Below, one piece after another: positions 1 through 7,382 of a stretch of DNA of 37,330 bases. Location of the stretch: contig NZ_FODB01000040.1 in NCBI RefSeq assembly GCF_900110265.1, positions 1 through 37,330 on the forward strand, given 5' to 3'. The first letter of the stretch is position 1. Each line of letters opens with the position of its first letter. The notes under the pieces were generated by a model, which saw only the letters and a list, made by a program, of their open reading frames with translations, was not told where the DNA came from and did not search any database. Origin of the DNA: Vreelandella aquamarina. GTDB taxonomy: Bacteria > Pseudomonadota > Gammaproteobacteria > Pseudomonadales > Halomonadaceae. Both the position numbers and the translations under genes were made by a program.

Positions 1-64
1 AAATAATCGCCAACTTCGACCATGACCACTCGGATCTGGCACTACCAGGCTTGGTCTGCGAAGG

Positions 65-310
65 TTGTTGGAGCACTATGAGAAATCCGGGCTAGGGCTA
101 AAAGCCGCTCGCCATCCATTGGTTCTGGCCCTGGCGTTTGGCGTCTACCGCTTTTTTGATGCTTTAAAACCGCCGCCTATTCATTTAGCGGAGTATGTCA
201 CCGGTGGGTTGGGCATTGTGTTGGATGATGTGATTGCCGCGCTGGTAAGCTGGCTGGTGGTCGCGCTGATAGTGATGCTATGGCAGCGTTGGCAGCAGAA
301 AATCGTCTAA
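65..310 (+). pseudogene. C-terminal fragment of a phosphatidylglycerophosphatase A-like gene
   Basis: The last ~65 residues resemble the C-terminal half of PgpA, the membrane enzyme that dephosphorylates phosphatidylglycerophosphate. Visible motifs are YRFFDALKPPPI and GGLGIVLDDVIAAL, plus a hydrophobic final segment. Family members are about 160-170 residues; here only the C-terminal part is present. The same frame is closed by a TGA at 23-25, and the other two forward frames upstream show no PgpA-like sequence, so this is probably a 5'-truncated remnant, although the first TTG (65) could nominally start an 81-residue protein. A small divergent functional protein cannot be excluded because the window starts here. 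Confidence 0.5.
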
Positions 311-336
311 CGCCACTTTTAAAATACGCTACCCAT

Positions 337-377
337 AAAAAATGCCGCAGGTCATAAACGACACTGCGGCGTTTTTA
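337..377. terminator. Bidirectional rho-independent terminator
   Basis: An A-run, a 10-bp stem (341-350 with 364-373, one G-U pair) and a T-run form a terminator readable from both strands. It sits between the converging pgpA-like fragment and the sad gene. Confidence 0.85.
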
Positions 378-414
378 TGGATTAGCCCATCGTAAGCCGA
401 TGGGCTTGGCGGTG

Positions 415-1797
415 TTAGCTTTGCACCACAATCACCGATTTAATGTTGACGAACTCGTGCATACCAAAGCCGCCGTGCTCACGGCCGTAGCCGGAATCTT
501 TCACGCCGCCAAACGGCATTTCAGGCGTTGCCACACCAAAGCCGTTGATAAACACCATGCCGGTATCGAAATACTTGCTGGCAAGCTCGGTGGCGCGCTT
601 CACGTCTTTGGAGATGATGCCGCCGCCCAAGCCGTAGCGGCTGTCGTTGGCGATGCGCATGGCGTCTTCATCATCTTTGGCACGAATCAACGCGGCAACC
701 GGGCCAAACAGCTCGTCGTCATAGGCGGGCTGGCCGGGGGTGACGTTATCCAGCACGGTGACCGGGTAGAATGCCCCTTTACCTTCTGGTTTTTCGCCAC
801 CGCAGAGGATTTTTGCGCCTTTACGCACGCTCTCTTCCACCTGTTTGTGAAGGCCGTCACGAAGATCGACACGGGCCATCGGGCCTAGGTCGCTATCTTC
901 TTTGGTCGGGTCGCCCGCTTTTAAGTCCTTCATGCGTGCCACGTAGCGCTCTTTAAACGCTTCGTAGTTCTTTTCGGTGACCACAAAGCGTTTTGCCGCT
1001 ACGCAGGTTTGGCCGCCGTTAAACACGCGGCCAGTGACGCAGGTATCCACCGCCACGTCCAGGTCGGCATCGTCCAGCACCAAGTAGGCATCGTTGGAGC
1101 CTAGCTCTAGTACGGTCTTTTTCAGATGCTCGGCGGCTTTGGCGGCCACTTTGCGGCCAGCGCCGTCGCTGCCGGTCAGGGTCACACCACGCACGGCTTT
1201 ATGGGCGATGATGGTGTCGGATACATCGTGTGAAATCACCAGCGTACGGAAAACGTTTTCCGGCAGGCCCGCTTCGCGGTAGATTTTTTCCAGCAGCAGG
1301 CCGCTGCCCGTCACGTTTTCAGCGTGTTTTAGCAGCACGCTGTTGCCCGCCATAATATTGGCGATGGAGTAACGCACCACTTGGTAAGCAGGGAAGTTCC
1401 ACGGCTGAATGCCGTAAATCACGCCCATGGGGGAGTAGGTAACAATACCGCGCTCGCCGTTGCCGGGTTTGCGCTCTTCATCGGCCAGCTTGGTGGGGCC
1501 ATGTTCGGCGGTGTAGTCACAAATGCCGACGCAGAGATCCACTTCCAGGCGCGCTTGCGAGGGCAGCTTACCCATCTCTTTGACCATCAGGTCGGTAAGC
1601 TCTTCTTTATGCGCGTTCATGGCTTCGCCAATCGCTTTCACCACCTTGGCGCGGTGCTCTAGCGGCTTGAGCCGCCAATCTAAAAACGCCTCATGACTGG
1701 CCTCGACTATCTGCTTGGCCTGGCTTTCATCCATCAGCGTGTAGGTCTCAAGCGTTTCGCCGGTGGTCGGGTTCACTGTCGTAATGGTGTTGCTCAT
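415..1797 (-). CDS. sad: Succinate-semialdehyde dehydrogenase, Sad/YneI type
   Basis: NAD(P)-dependent oxidation of succinate semialdehyde (and probably related short semialdehydes) to the acid, in the cytoplasm, feeding the TCA cycle. The 460-residue protein matches the usual Sad length (about 460), shorter than GabD. The aldehyde dehydrogenase fold is clear: IQPWNFP near residue 130, catalytic Glu231 in LELGSND and catalytic Cys265 in FNGGQTCVAAKRF, with a FGPV motif near the C-terminus. The ATG at 1797 follows an AGGAG ribosome binding site. It is transcribed away from a decayed IclR-type regulator. A second, GabD-type enzyme lies 6 kb away. Substrate is inferred from family resemblance; other semialdehydes are possible. 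Confidence 0.88.
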   Translation of the reverse strand: MSNTITTVNPTTGETLETYTLMDESQAKQIVEASHEAFLDWRLKPLEHRAKVVKAIGEAMNAHKEELTDLMVKEMGKLPSQARLEVDLCVGICDYTAEHGPTKLADEERKPGNGERGIVTYSPMGVIYGIQPWNFPAYQVVRYSIANIMAGNSVLLKHAENVTGSGLLLEKIYREAGLPENVFRTLVISHDVSDTIIAHKAVRGVTLTGSDGAGRKVAAKAAEHLKKTVLELGSNDAYLVLDDADLDVAVDTCVTGRVFNGGQTCVAAKRFVVTEKNYEAFKERYVARMKDLKAGDPTKEDSDLGPMARVDLRDGLHKQVEESVRKGAKILCGGEKPEGKGAFYPVTVLDNVTPGQPAYDDELFGPVAALIRAKDDEDAMRIANDSRYGLGGGIISKDVKRATELASKYFDTGMVFINGFGVATPEMPFGGVKDSGYGREHGGFGMHEFVNIKSVIVVQS

Positions 1798-2045
1798 AAG
1801 ATCTCCTATCTTTAGATCAACGTGTGGGTCATGACGTCCAGCTTCTGGGCGTTTAATCGACCAGTCTATTTCTAATGCAAATCCACTCTAGTACAAACTG
1901 AGTGCCTCTGCATAATAAAGGTACTTACTTTCGGGCATTGATTTAATCAATCAGTTCCTTCGATTTCTCATTGAATTTTTATAAGTTTATTTTGTTTCCC
2001 CGAGGTATAAGGTGATGCTAAAAATATTCGGCGTAATCAATAGTT

Positions 2046-2315
2046 TTAGCTACGCATGCGGGCCGCTTTGGTAATGGCGCGGGCACACTCCATTAACGAG
2101 GGCGCGAGCTGTTCCAGGGCGCGGTCGAGGGTCCACCGGCTGCTAGGGGTGGTGATGTGCACGGCAGCGACGGGAGTACCCGCAGCGTTGCGTATCGGCG
2201 CGGCAATGTTGATATCGCCGAGAAAGTATTCGGCGTCGTTCCAGGCGACTCCGCGTGAGCGGCATTCGCGGATCAGCTCGCTAAGGGTGTCGATATTATT
2301 AACCCGGCAATAAAA
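2046..2315 (-). pseudogene. 3' fragment of an IclR-family transcriptional regulator
   Basis: Reading the minus strand down to a TAA at 2046-2048 gives about 85 residues typical of the C-terminal effector-binding domain of IclR regulators: RGVAWNDAEYFLGDINIAAP, IRNAAGTPVAAVHITTPSSR, then a final helix LAPSLMECARAITKAA. The N-terminal helix-turn-helix and the first half of the effector domain are missing. Similarity stops at about 2300 and the sequence passes directly into an IS630-type transposase remnant, so the gene was cut by that insertion. The gene is oriented like sad and may once have regulated it; that is inference. Confidence 0.75.
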
Positions 2316-2318
2316 TAG

Positions 2319-2694
2319 CTATGATGCGGCGTATTGGATTGACGGGGCTTTGAAGTATTTCGCGACTCGCATCGGGAGCTTCTGAAGCTTCCGAAGGTGA
2401 GACATCGCCTTCCTCTTTAACTGGTCTCTGCTGCGTGCCGGAGTACCGCTATGTACGCCGGCTTTGAGGTCGCAGTTCAGATACTCATCTGGGTTCAATC
2501 TCATCCCGATGCTCTGCCAGCCAGGCCTTGACGACCTTGGCGTGATGAACCTTGAGGTTGTCCAGGATCAGGAAGACCTTCCGCTTGGCATCACGAATCA
2601 ATCGCTTCATGAAATCGATCAGAATTTTCGTATTCATGGTGCCGTCAAAAAGCCGGAACCGTACCCTCGGCATCTTCGGACTTGGCTCGGGCAT
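2319..2694 (-). mobile_element. IS630-family transposase remnant (5'-truncated, internally deleted)
   Basis: Two minus-strand frames together resemble the C-terminal half of an IS630-family DDE transposase. From 2694 to 2485 the frame carries VRFRLFDGTMNTKILIDFMK and VFLILDNLKVHHAKVVKAWL (with the catalytic Asp of the ILDN motif). The second frame, 2504 to 2319, carries LNPDEYLNCDLKAGVHSG (with the catalytic Glu region) and the basic C-terminus. The usual short YLPSYSPE-type link between them is missing and the frame shifts at that point (about 2490-2500), so it is non-functional. The N-terminal half is absent. It interrupts an iclR gene on one side and ends just before the enhancer-like palindrome of the adh cluster on the other. 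Confidence 0.8.
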
Positions 2695-2696
2695 GA

Positions 2697-2715
2697 TTTA
2701 TCGCATAGCGATAAA
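2697..2715. promoter_or_regulatory. Perfect palindrome, candidate upstream activator site 1
   Basis: TTTATCGC-ATA-GCGATAAA is a perfect 8-bp inverted repeat with a 3-bp spacer, centred about 190 bp upstream of the sigma-54 promoter. A related site lies exactly 100 bp downstream. It is a likely binding site for the sigma-54 activator encoded in the same cluster. Confidence 0.55.
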
Positions 2716-2798
2716 GATATCTGGCATGTTTGTTTGAATGGCGTAGTTACCTTGCTCGGGCCAATATGTGGTTACGTTGATGAATTAAGTCATCAAAA

Positions 2799-2814
2799 TG
2801 TCGCTATTCGATGA
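2799..2814. promoter_or_regulatory. Imperfect palindrome, candidate upstream activator site 2
   Basis: Read on the minus strand this is TCATCGAATAGCGACA, matching site 1 at 13 of 16 positions. Its centre (2806) is 100 bp from the centre of site 1 (2706) and about 90 bp upstream of the -24 element. Paired, helically phased sites are typical for enhancer-binding proteins. Confidence 0.5.
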
Positions 2815-2895
2815 TTTTTTGCATCCCATATGCCTGCATGATTTTATCTTTAATTTTTTTGTCAATTAAATCATATGGTTGTTAATTTTTCTTGG

Positions 2896-2912
2896 TTGGC
2901 ATGGCGTTTGCT
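2896..2912 (+). promoter_or_regulatory. Sigma-54 (-24/-12) promoter of the adh cluster
   Basis: TTGGCATGGCGTTTGCT fits the sigma-54 consensus TGGCAC-N5-TTGC closely, with the invariant GG (2898-2899) and GC (2910-2911) separated by 10 bases. Transcription would start near 2923, about 70 bases before the alcohol dehydrogenase ATG. The third gene of the cluster encodes a sigma-54 activator, which fits. Confidence 0.8.
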
Positions 2913-2993
2913 AGGTAAAAAGTGGCCAGCGTTATTCTCGGTTTGATAATCGAGCTGGTAAAGCAACCAATAAAAGTTAACAGGAAGCGCCAT

Positions 2994-4166
2994 ATGCAGT
3001 TAAGTAGCTTTAATCGAGTGAGTAGCTTTAAAAGCGCCGGTAAGCTGATTACCGGCCATGGGGCCGCACAGCAGTTGCAGCTTTATGTTCAATCGTTGGG
3101 TATGCAGCGGCCCTTAATCGTTACCGATAGCGGCGTGGTGGCTTCTGGCACGCTGGATATGATTACTGAGCAGCTCACGGCTCTAAAGGTGAGCTATGAG
3201 GTGTTTGATCAGGTAACGCCCGAGCCGGAAGTAGAAATAGTCGAAATGTGTACCCGTGCGTTTAATGCTGGCAAGCATGACAGCGTCATCGCTGTAGGCG
3301 GCGGGAGTGCCATGGACATCGCTAAGTGTGTAGCGGTATATGCGCACTACGAAGGTCCGCTGGAGGCGTTGTTTGGCGAGAACAAGGTTAACCAACGCAC
3401 AATACCTTTGATCGCCATGCCCACCACGGCGGGCACCGGTTCTGAAGTGACCAATATCGCGATTCTGTCGGATAAAGCACAACAGATGAAAAAGGGCATC
3501 GTCAGTGACTGCTTATTACCGGATGTCGCGATTGTCGCCCCTGAGCTTACGCTGAGTTGCCCACGCTCTGTGACGGCGGCCAGCGGGGTGGATGCGTTGG
3601 TCCATGCAGTGGAGGCGTATCTATCTAACTTTGCCACGCCGATTACCGATGCATTGGCGGTTAAGGCAATGAACCTCATTGTACATGCGCTCCCCAAGGC
3701 GTTTGCCAATCCCAACAATCTCCAGGCCCGTGAAGATATGGCCACCGGTAGCCTGCTGGCAGGCCTTGCCTTTGGTAATGCTGGCGTGGGCGCAGTCCAT
3801 GCATTGGCGTATCCGTTAGGTGGGCGCTACCACTTGGCCCATGGGGTGACGAATGCGCTGCTACTGCCCTTCGTAATGGAGTGGAACAAGCTGGCCTGCG
3901 TCGAGCGCTTTCGGGGCATTGCGGTGGCCTTTGATGAACCCGTGGCTGGGCTTTCGGATGATGCTGTCGCCCAAGCGGTTGTCCAGCGCATGCATAAGCT
4001 GTGTGCTGATGTGGAGATTCCTTCCGGTTTACGCTCGTTTGATATTCCTGAATCCGACATTCCTGAGTTGGCCGCCGAGGCCATTAAGGTGGAACGTTTG
4101 CTGCGTAATAACCCGCGGGTATTAACGCTTGCGGATGTTGAGGCGATTTACCACGCCGCTTATTAA
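2994..4166 (+). CDS. Iron-containing (group III) alcohol dehydrogenase
   Basis: NAD(P)-dependent oxidation of an alcohol or hydroxyacid to an aldehyde in the cytoplasm. The ATG at 2994 is chosen because an AGGA site lies just upstream and the resulting 390 residues match the family; a longer in-frame start at 2922 would fall at the predicted transcription start. Visible motifs: VGGGSAMDIAK near residue 101 (nucleotide binding), PTTAGTGSEVT near 143, and the four metal ligands Asp200, His204, His269 and His283 in GVDALVHAVEAY and VHALAYPLGGRYHLAHG. It is first in a cluster with a permease, a sigma-54 regulator and a GabD-type dehydrogenase, so its product is probably a semialdehyde. 4-hydroxybutyrate dehydrogenase is a reasonable guess; other short hydroxyacids or diols fit equally well. 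Confidence 0.88.
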   Translation: MQLSSFNRVSSFKSAGKLITGHGAAQQLQLYVQSLGMQRPLIVTDSGVVASGTLDMITEQLTALKVSYEVFDQVTPEPEVEIVEMCTRAFNAGKHDSVIAVGGGSAMDIAKCVAVYAHYEGPLEALFGENKVNQRTIPLIAMPTTAGTGSEVTNIAILSDKAQQMKKGIVSDCLLPDVAIVAPELTLSCPRSVTAASGVDALVHAVEAYLSNFATPITDALAVKAMNLIVHALPKAFANPNNLQAREDMATGSLLAGLAFGNAGVGAVHALAYPLGGRYHLAHGVTNALLLPFVMEWNKLACVERFRGIAVAFDEPVAGLSDDAVAQAVVQRMHKLCADVEIPSGLRSFDIPESDIPELAAEAIKVERLLRNNPRVLTLADVEAIYHAAY

Positions 4167-4242
4167 TTCGTCGCTAATTAAAACGCTATAACGACAAAAC
4201 GTTTATCAAAAATACTAACAACTTTAAACAGGAGTCCATGCC

Positions 4243-5664
4243 ATGAGCGCTTGGAAGCAACGCGTTGACGGTGGAGAAAGCCCGTACACACCACTAGGGC
4301 CGTTTAAGCTACGCCTGCCGTTTTACCATTATCGTTTTGAACTGCCCGATTACCTGCAAGGGCTTTTGATGTGCGCGGTGGATCTTGCCGCGATCCCATT
4401 GATGATGCAGCTACTGGGCATGCCGTTTGAAGCGGCGTTGGCCATCGTCATTTTAAATGGCTTGCTTTATTTGCTGCATCACCTGTTGGGTGACCCTGTC
4501 ATTCCAGGGTGGATCACACCTGCTATTCCGCTGTTGATGGCTTATGTGTCGACCTTTCCCGAGGGGGTAGACAGGGTGCATGCGCTGATTGCCTTTCAGA
4601 TGATGTTGGGGATACTGGCACTGGGCCTGGGGGTAACGGGTATGGCCAGTAAAGTGGTGCGGCTCATTCCTTCTGCCATCAAAGCAGGGGTCATTATGGG
4701 CGCAGGGTTAGCCGCTATTGTGGTGGTGTTTGATGAAGGCGGCCGCTTTGAACAGTACCCCTTTACTATTGCGATTGCCGTAGGTGTCGCGTTTTATCTG
4801 ATTTTCTCTCGCCATTTCAACAAGCTTAAAGCGCAGGGCGGCCTGTGGGGTGCCGTGGGTAAACTGGGTATTTTCCCGATTATCGTGCTGGCGATTGTGG
4901 TGGCTCCGCTGTTTGGTGAGGCGCCTTGGCCAGACGTTGAGTGGGGCTTTAGTCAGCCTGATTTCGCGCTGATGTTCAGTGAATACACGGTATTTGGCGT
5001 TGGTTTACCTCCGTTGATGATGTTTTTAACGGCCATTCCGACCGTTATTGCGGCCTACATTGTGCTATTTGGCGATGTGCTTCAAAGCAAGGCACTTTTG
5101 GAAGAGGCTGATGAGAAGCGCCAGGATGAAAAAATTGACTATAACCCTAACCGCGCTCATATGATTTTTGGTGGGCGTAACTTTGGGATGAGTATTTTTG
5201 GCCCTGATGTGGTGATGTGTGGTCCGCTTTGGGCTGCGATGCATGTGGTAACGGTTGAGCGTTATAAGCAGGGCAAAGCGGCGATGAACTCTATCTTCGG
5301 TGGTTCTGGTTCGTTTCGCTGGGGGACGAATACGGGGCTGTTGTTGCTGCCGATCGTGAGCCTGGTGGAGCCTATTCTGGGGATTGCGCTGGCGCTGACG
5401 CTGTTGATTCAAGGCTATGTCAGTGTGCGCATCGGCATTATGGAAGCGCGCAGCCAGCGGGACTTGGGTATCGCGGGCATTATCGCGGCCATGCTGGTGA
5501 TAAAGGGCGCTACCTGGGCCTTTGGGGTGGGCATTTTACTTTGCGTGTTAATTTACGGTAAGCGCTTCTTCTCCGGGGAGGTGGATAAAACCTTCGTTAA
5601 GGATTGGGATGAGGCATCCCAGCCCGTCGAGGATCCTGAGCCGGAAGTGCCATTGCGCAAATAA
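4243..5664 (+). CDS. NCS2/SLC23-like inner-membrane permease
   Basis: A 473-residue polytopic membrane protein with about a dozen hydrophobic segments, resembling the xanthine/uracil-type (NCS2, SLC23) permease superfamily only distantly. Recognisable parts are IPSAIKAGVIMGAGLAAIVV (similar to the NCS2 'P-A-x-x-G-x-x-x-G-x-G' region) and IFGPDVVMCGPLWAAMHVV. A charged loop (LLEEADEKRQDEKIDYNPNR) lies in the middle and a hydrophilic tail at the end. The ATG at 4243 follows GGAG by eight bases. It lies 76 bases after the alcohol dehydrogenase, so it is probably in the same transcript and imports the cluster's substrate. Since the neighbours oxidise an alcohol and an aldehyde, the substrate is likely not a purine or pyrimidine; this is inference. 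Confidence 0.72.
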   Translation: MSAWKQRVDGGESPYTPLGPFKLRLPFYHYRFELPDYLQGLLMCAVDLAAIPLMMQLLGMPFEAALAIVILNGLLYLLHHLLGDPVIPGWITPAIPLLMAYVSTFPEGVDRVHALIAFQMMLGILALGLGVTGMASKVVRLIPSAIKAGVIMGAGLAAIVVVFDEGGRFEQYPFTIAIAVGVAFYLIFSRHFNKLKAQGGLWGAVGKLGIFPIIVLAIVVAPLFGEAPWPDVEWGFSQPDFALMFSEYTVFGVGLPPLMMFLTAIPTVIAAYIVLFGDVLQSKALLEEADEKRQDEKIDYNPNRAHMIFGGRNFGMSIFGPDVVMCGPLWAAMHVVTVERYKQGKAAMNSIFGGSGSFRWGTNTGLLLLPIVSLVEPILGIALALTLLIQGYVSVRIGIMEARSQRDLGIAGIIAAMLVIKGATWAFGVGILLCVLIYGKRFFSGEVDKTFVKDWDEASQPVEDPEPEVPLRK

Positions 5665-5711
5665 CAGTCTCTGCCTTTATAGTGGTTTAACCGTCAAAAA
5701 AGGTTGGAAAA

Positions 5712-5742
5712 CCAGCGTTCACCGCTTAGGCGGTGGACCTGG
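5712..5742. promoter_or_regulatory. Hairpin ahead of the sigma-54 regulator gene
   Basis: CACCGC-TTAG-GCGGTG (5720-5735), with an outer CCAG/CTGG pairing, forms a stable hairpin just before the regulator's ribosome binding site. There is no T-run, so it may be a processing or attenuation structure that lowers regulator expression relative to the permease. Confidence 0.4.
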
Positions 5743-5760
5743 CTTGTGAGAGGAACTGTT

Positions 5761-7359
5761 ATGCAACGGATCGAAGAGGGGCTTTCACTGGAAGCCGCCC
5801 TGCCGTTATTTGATTTACACGGCACTGATGCGGTGGAAGTCTTTGATACCCAAGGCCAGGTGATTGGGGTGTTGACCCGTACCGATCTCGAAAAGGCGCA
5901 ATGTGAGGCGGCGTTGGGCCAGCTGGTGGGCGAGTGTATTCGCTACCGTGTCACCGGTATTAAACCGCCGGTGGAAGCTGAAAGCGTAGATGCTTTTGGT
6001 TTTGACCAAGAGCCGATGCGTTCACTGTTGGATGCTTTGCATGACGGGGTTTATATCACCGATGCCAACGGTATTACGGTAACGATCAATAAAGCCTATG
6101 AGCGTATCACCGGCATTTCGCGCGCTGAGGTAGTGGGCTTTCATATGGCGGATTTGGTGAAAGCGGGGTTTATTTCAAAATCCGCGTCGTTGGAAGTCAT
6201 CCGTGAACGCCGCCCGATTACGCTGGCGCAGACTATTCACAACAGCCGCAAGATCGTGGTCACTGGAACGCCTATGTTCAGTGCCGATGGCTCGATTGCT
6301 TATGTGGTTACCAGTGTTCGGGATATCACTGAGTTGCTACTGGCGAAACATGCCCAAGAGCAGCTAGAGCAAATTCAGCGAATCCGCGAGGCATATAAAG
6401 TGCCCGAGGTTATGGCGCTAAGCGCGCCGGGGGTGATCACCAGCCAACAAACGGAGCCCTGCTTTGCGCTTGCCAGTCGAGTCGCGAAAACAACGGCGAA
6501 GATTCTGATTCACGGTGAAACTGGCACCGGTAAAACTCTGTTGGCCCGCTATATACATCAGCAAAGCGACCGTGCGGATGGACCTTTTATGGAGCTTAAC
6601 TGTACGACATTCTCTGAAGGGTTGCTGGAAGCGGAGCTGTTTGGTTACACCGCAGGCGCATTTACCGGGGCATCCCCTAGAGGCAAACAGGGGTTATTGG
6701 ATGTGGCTCATGGCGGTACGCTTTTTCTGGATGAAATTGGCGATTTACCTCTCGCATTGCAGGTGAAACTGCTCAAAGTGGTGGAAGAAAACCGCTACCT
6801 GCCAGTAGGGGGAACGGTTTTTCGTCATGCCAACGTACGTCTGATTACCGCTACCCACCAGGATTTGAATGAACGGGTCAAGCAAGGGCTTTTTCGCGAG
6901 GATCTGTTTTATCGCATTAGCGTGGTGCCGCTCTGGCTGCCCCCTTTGCGGCAACGGCGCGATGAGGTGATTCCATTGCTGAACTATTACTTAGACCATT
7001 TTAATCAGTTGCATGGGGTAGAACGGGTCTGGAACCCCGAGGCGTTGGAGTTACTTTCTAGCTATTCGTGGCCTGGCAATATTCGTGAGCTGATCAACTT
7101 AACCGAGCGTTTATCCGTCACGGTTTCAGACAATGAGATAACCGCAACGGCACTGCCGAACGAGATATTCCCAAGCACTCCGTTTAGCCAACCGCCCGTG
7201 AGTGGTGATCTTCGCCAGCAGGTAATGCAGTTTGAACAGCAAATCATTCAACAGGCGCTTACTCGCCATGGTACGACCCGAGCGGCAGCCGCTGCATTGG
7301 GCATCGATCAATCTACGCTGGTCAAAAAACAGCGACGTTGGCGTCAAGAACTTATCTAA
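5761..7359 (+). CDS. Sigma-54-dependent transcriptional activator with PAS domain
   Basis: Enhancer-binding protein that uses ATP to open sigma-54 promoters. The ATG at 5761 follows AGGA by about six bases and gives 532 residues; an upstream TTG at 5704 overlaps a hairpin and is less likely. Order of domains: a short CBS-like segment (VIGVLTRTDLEKA, residues 34-46), a PAS sensor (about 85-190, DGVYITDANGITVTINKAYE), a linker helix, and an AAA+ domain with Walker A GETGTGKT (252-259), the sigma-54 contact loop GAFTGA (299-304) and Walker B TLFLDEIGD. A Fis-type helix-turn-helix is at the C-terminus (RAAAAALGIDQSTL). It most probably binds the two palindromes at 2697 and 2799 to drive the promoter at 2896, and senses the pathway substrate through PAS. 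Confidence 0.9.
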   Translation: MQRIEEGLSLEAALPLFDLHGTDAVEVFDTQGQVIGVLTRTDLEKAQCEAALGQLVGECIRYRVTGIKPPVEAESVDAFGFDQEPMRSLLDALHDGVYITDANGITVTINKAYERITGISRAEVVGFHMADLVKAGFISKSASLEVIRERRPITLAQTIHNSRKIVVTGTPMFSADGSIAYVVTSVRDITELLLAKHAQEQLEQIQRIREAYKVPEVMALSAPGVITSQQTEPCFALASRVAKTTAKILIHGETGTGKTLLARYIHQQSDRADGPFMELNCTTFSEGLLEAELFGYTAGAFTGASPRGKQGLLDVAHGGTLFLDEIGDLPLALQVKLLKVVEENRYLPVGGTVFRHANVRLITATHQDLNERVKQGLFREDLFYRISVVPLWLPPLRQRRDEVIPLLNYYLDHFNQLHGVERVWNPEALELLSSYSWPGNIRELINLTERLSVTVSDNEITATALPNEIFPSTPFSQPPVSGDLRQQVMQFEQQIIQQALTRHGTTRAAAAALGIDQSTLVKKQRRWRQELI

Positions 7360-7382
7360 CCTTCACTTTGAAAGGAAAAATA

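Noticed and set aside
2464-2814. A 116-residue plus-strand frame over the IS630 remnant and enhancer region
   Set aside because: It runs antisense to the transposase and through the two palindromes, and resembles no protein I know.
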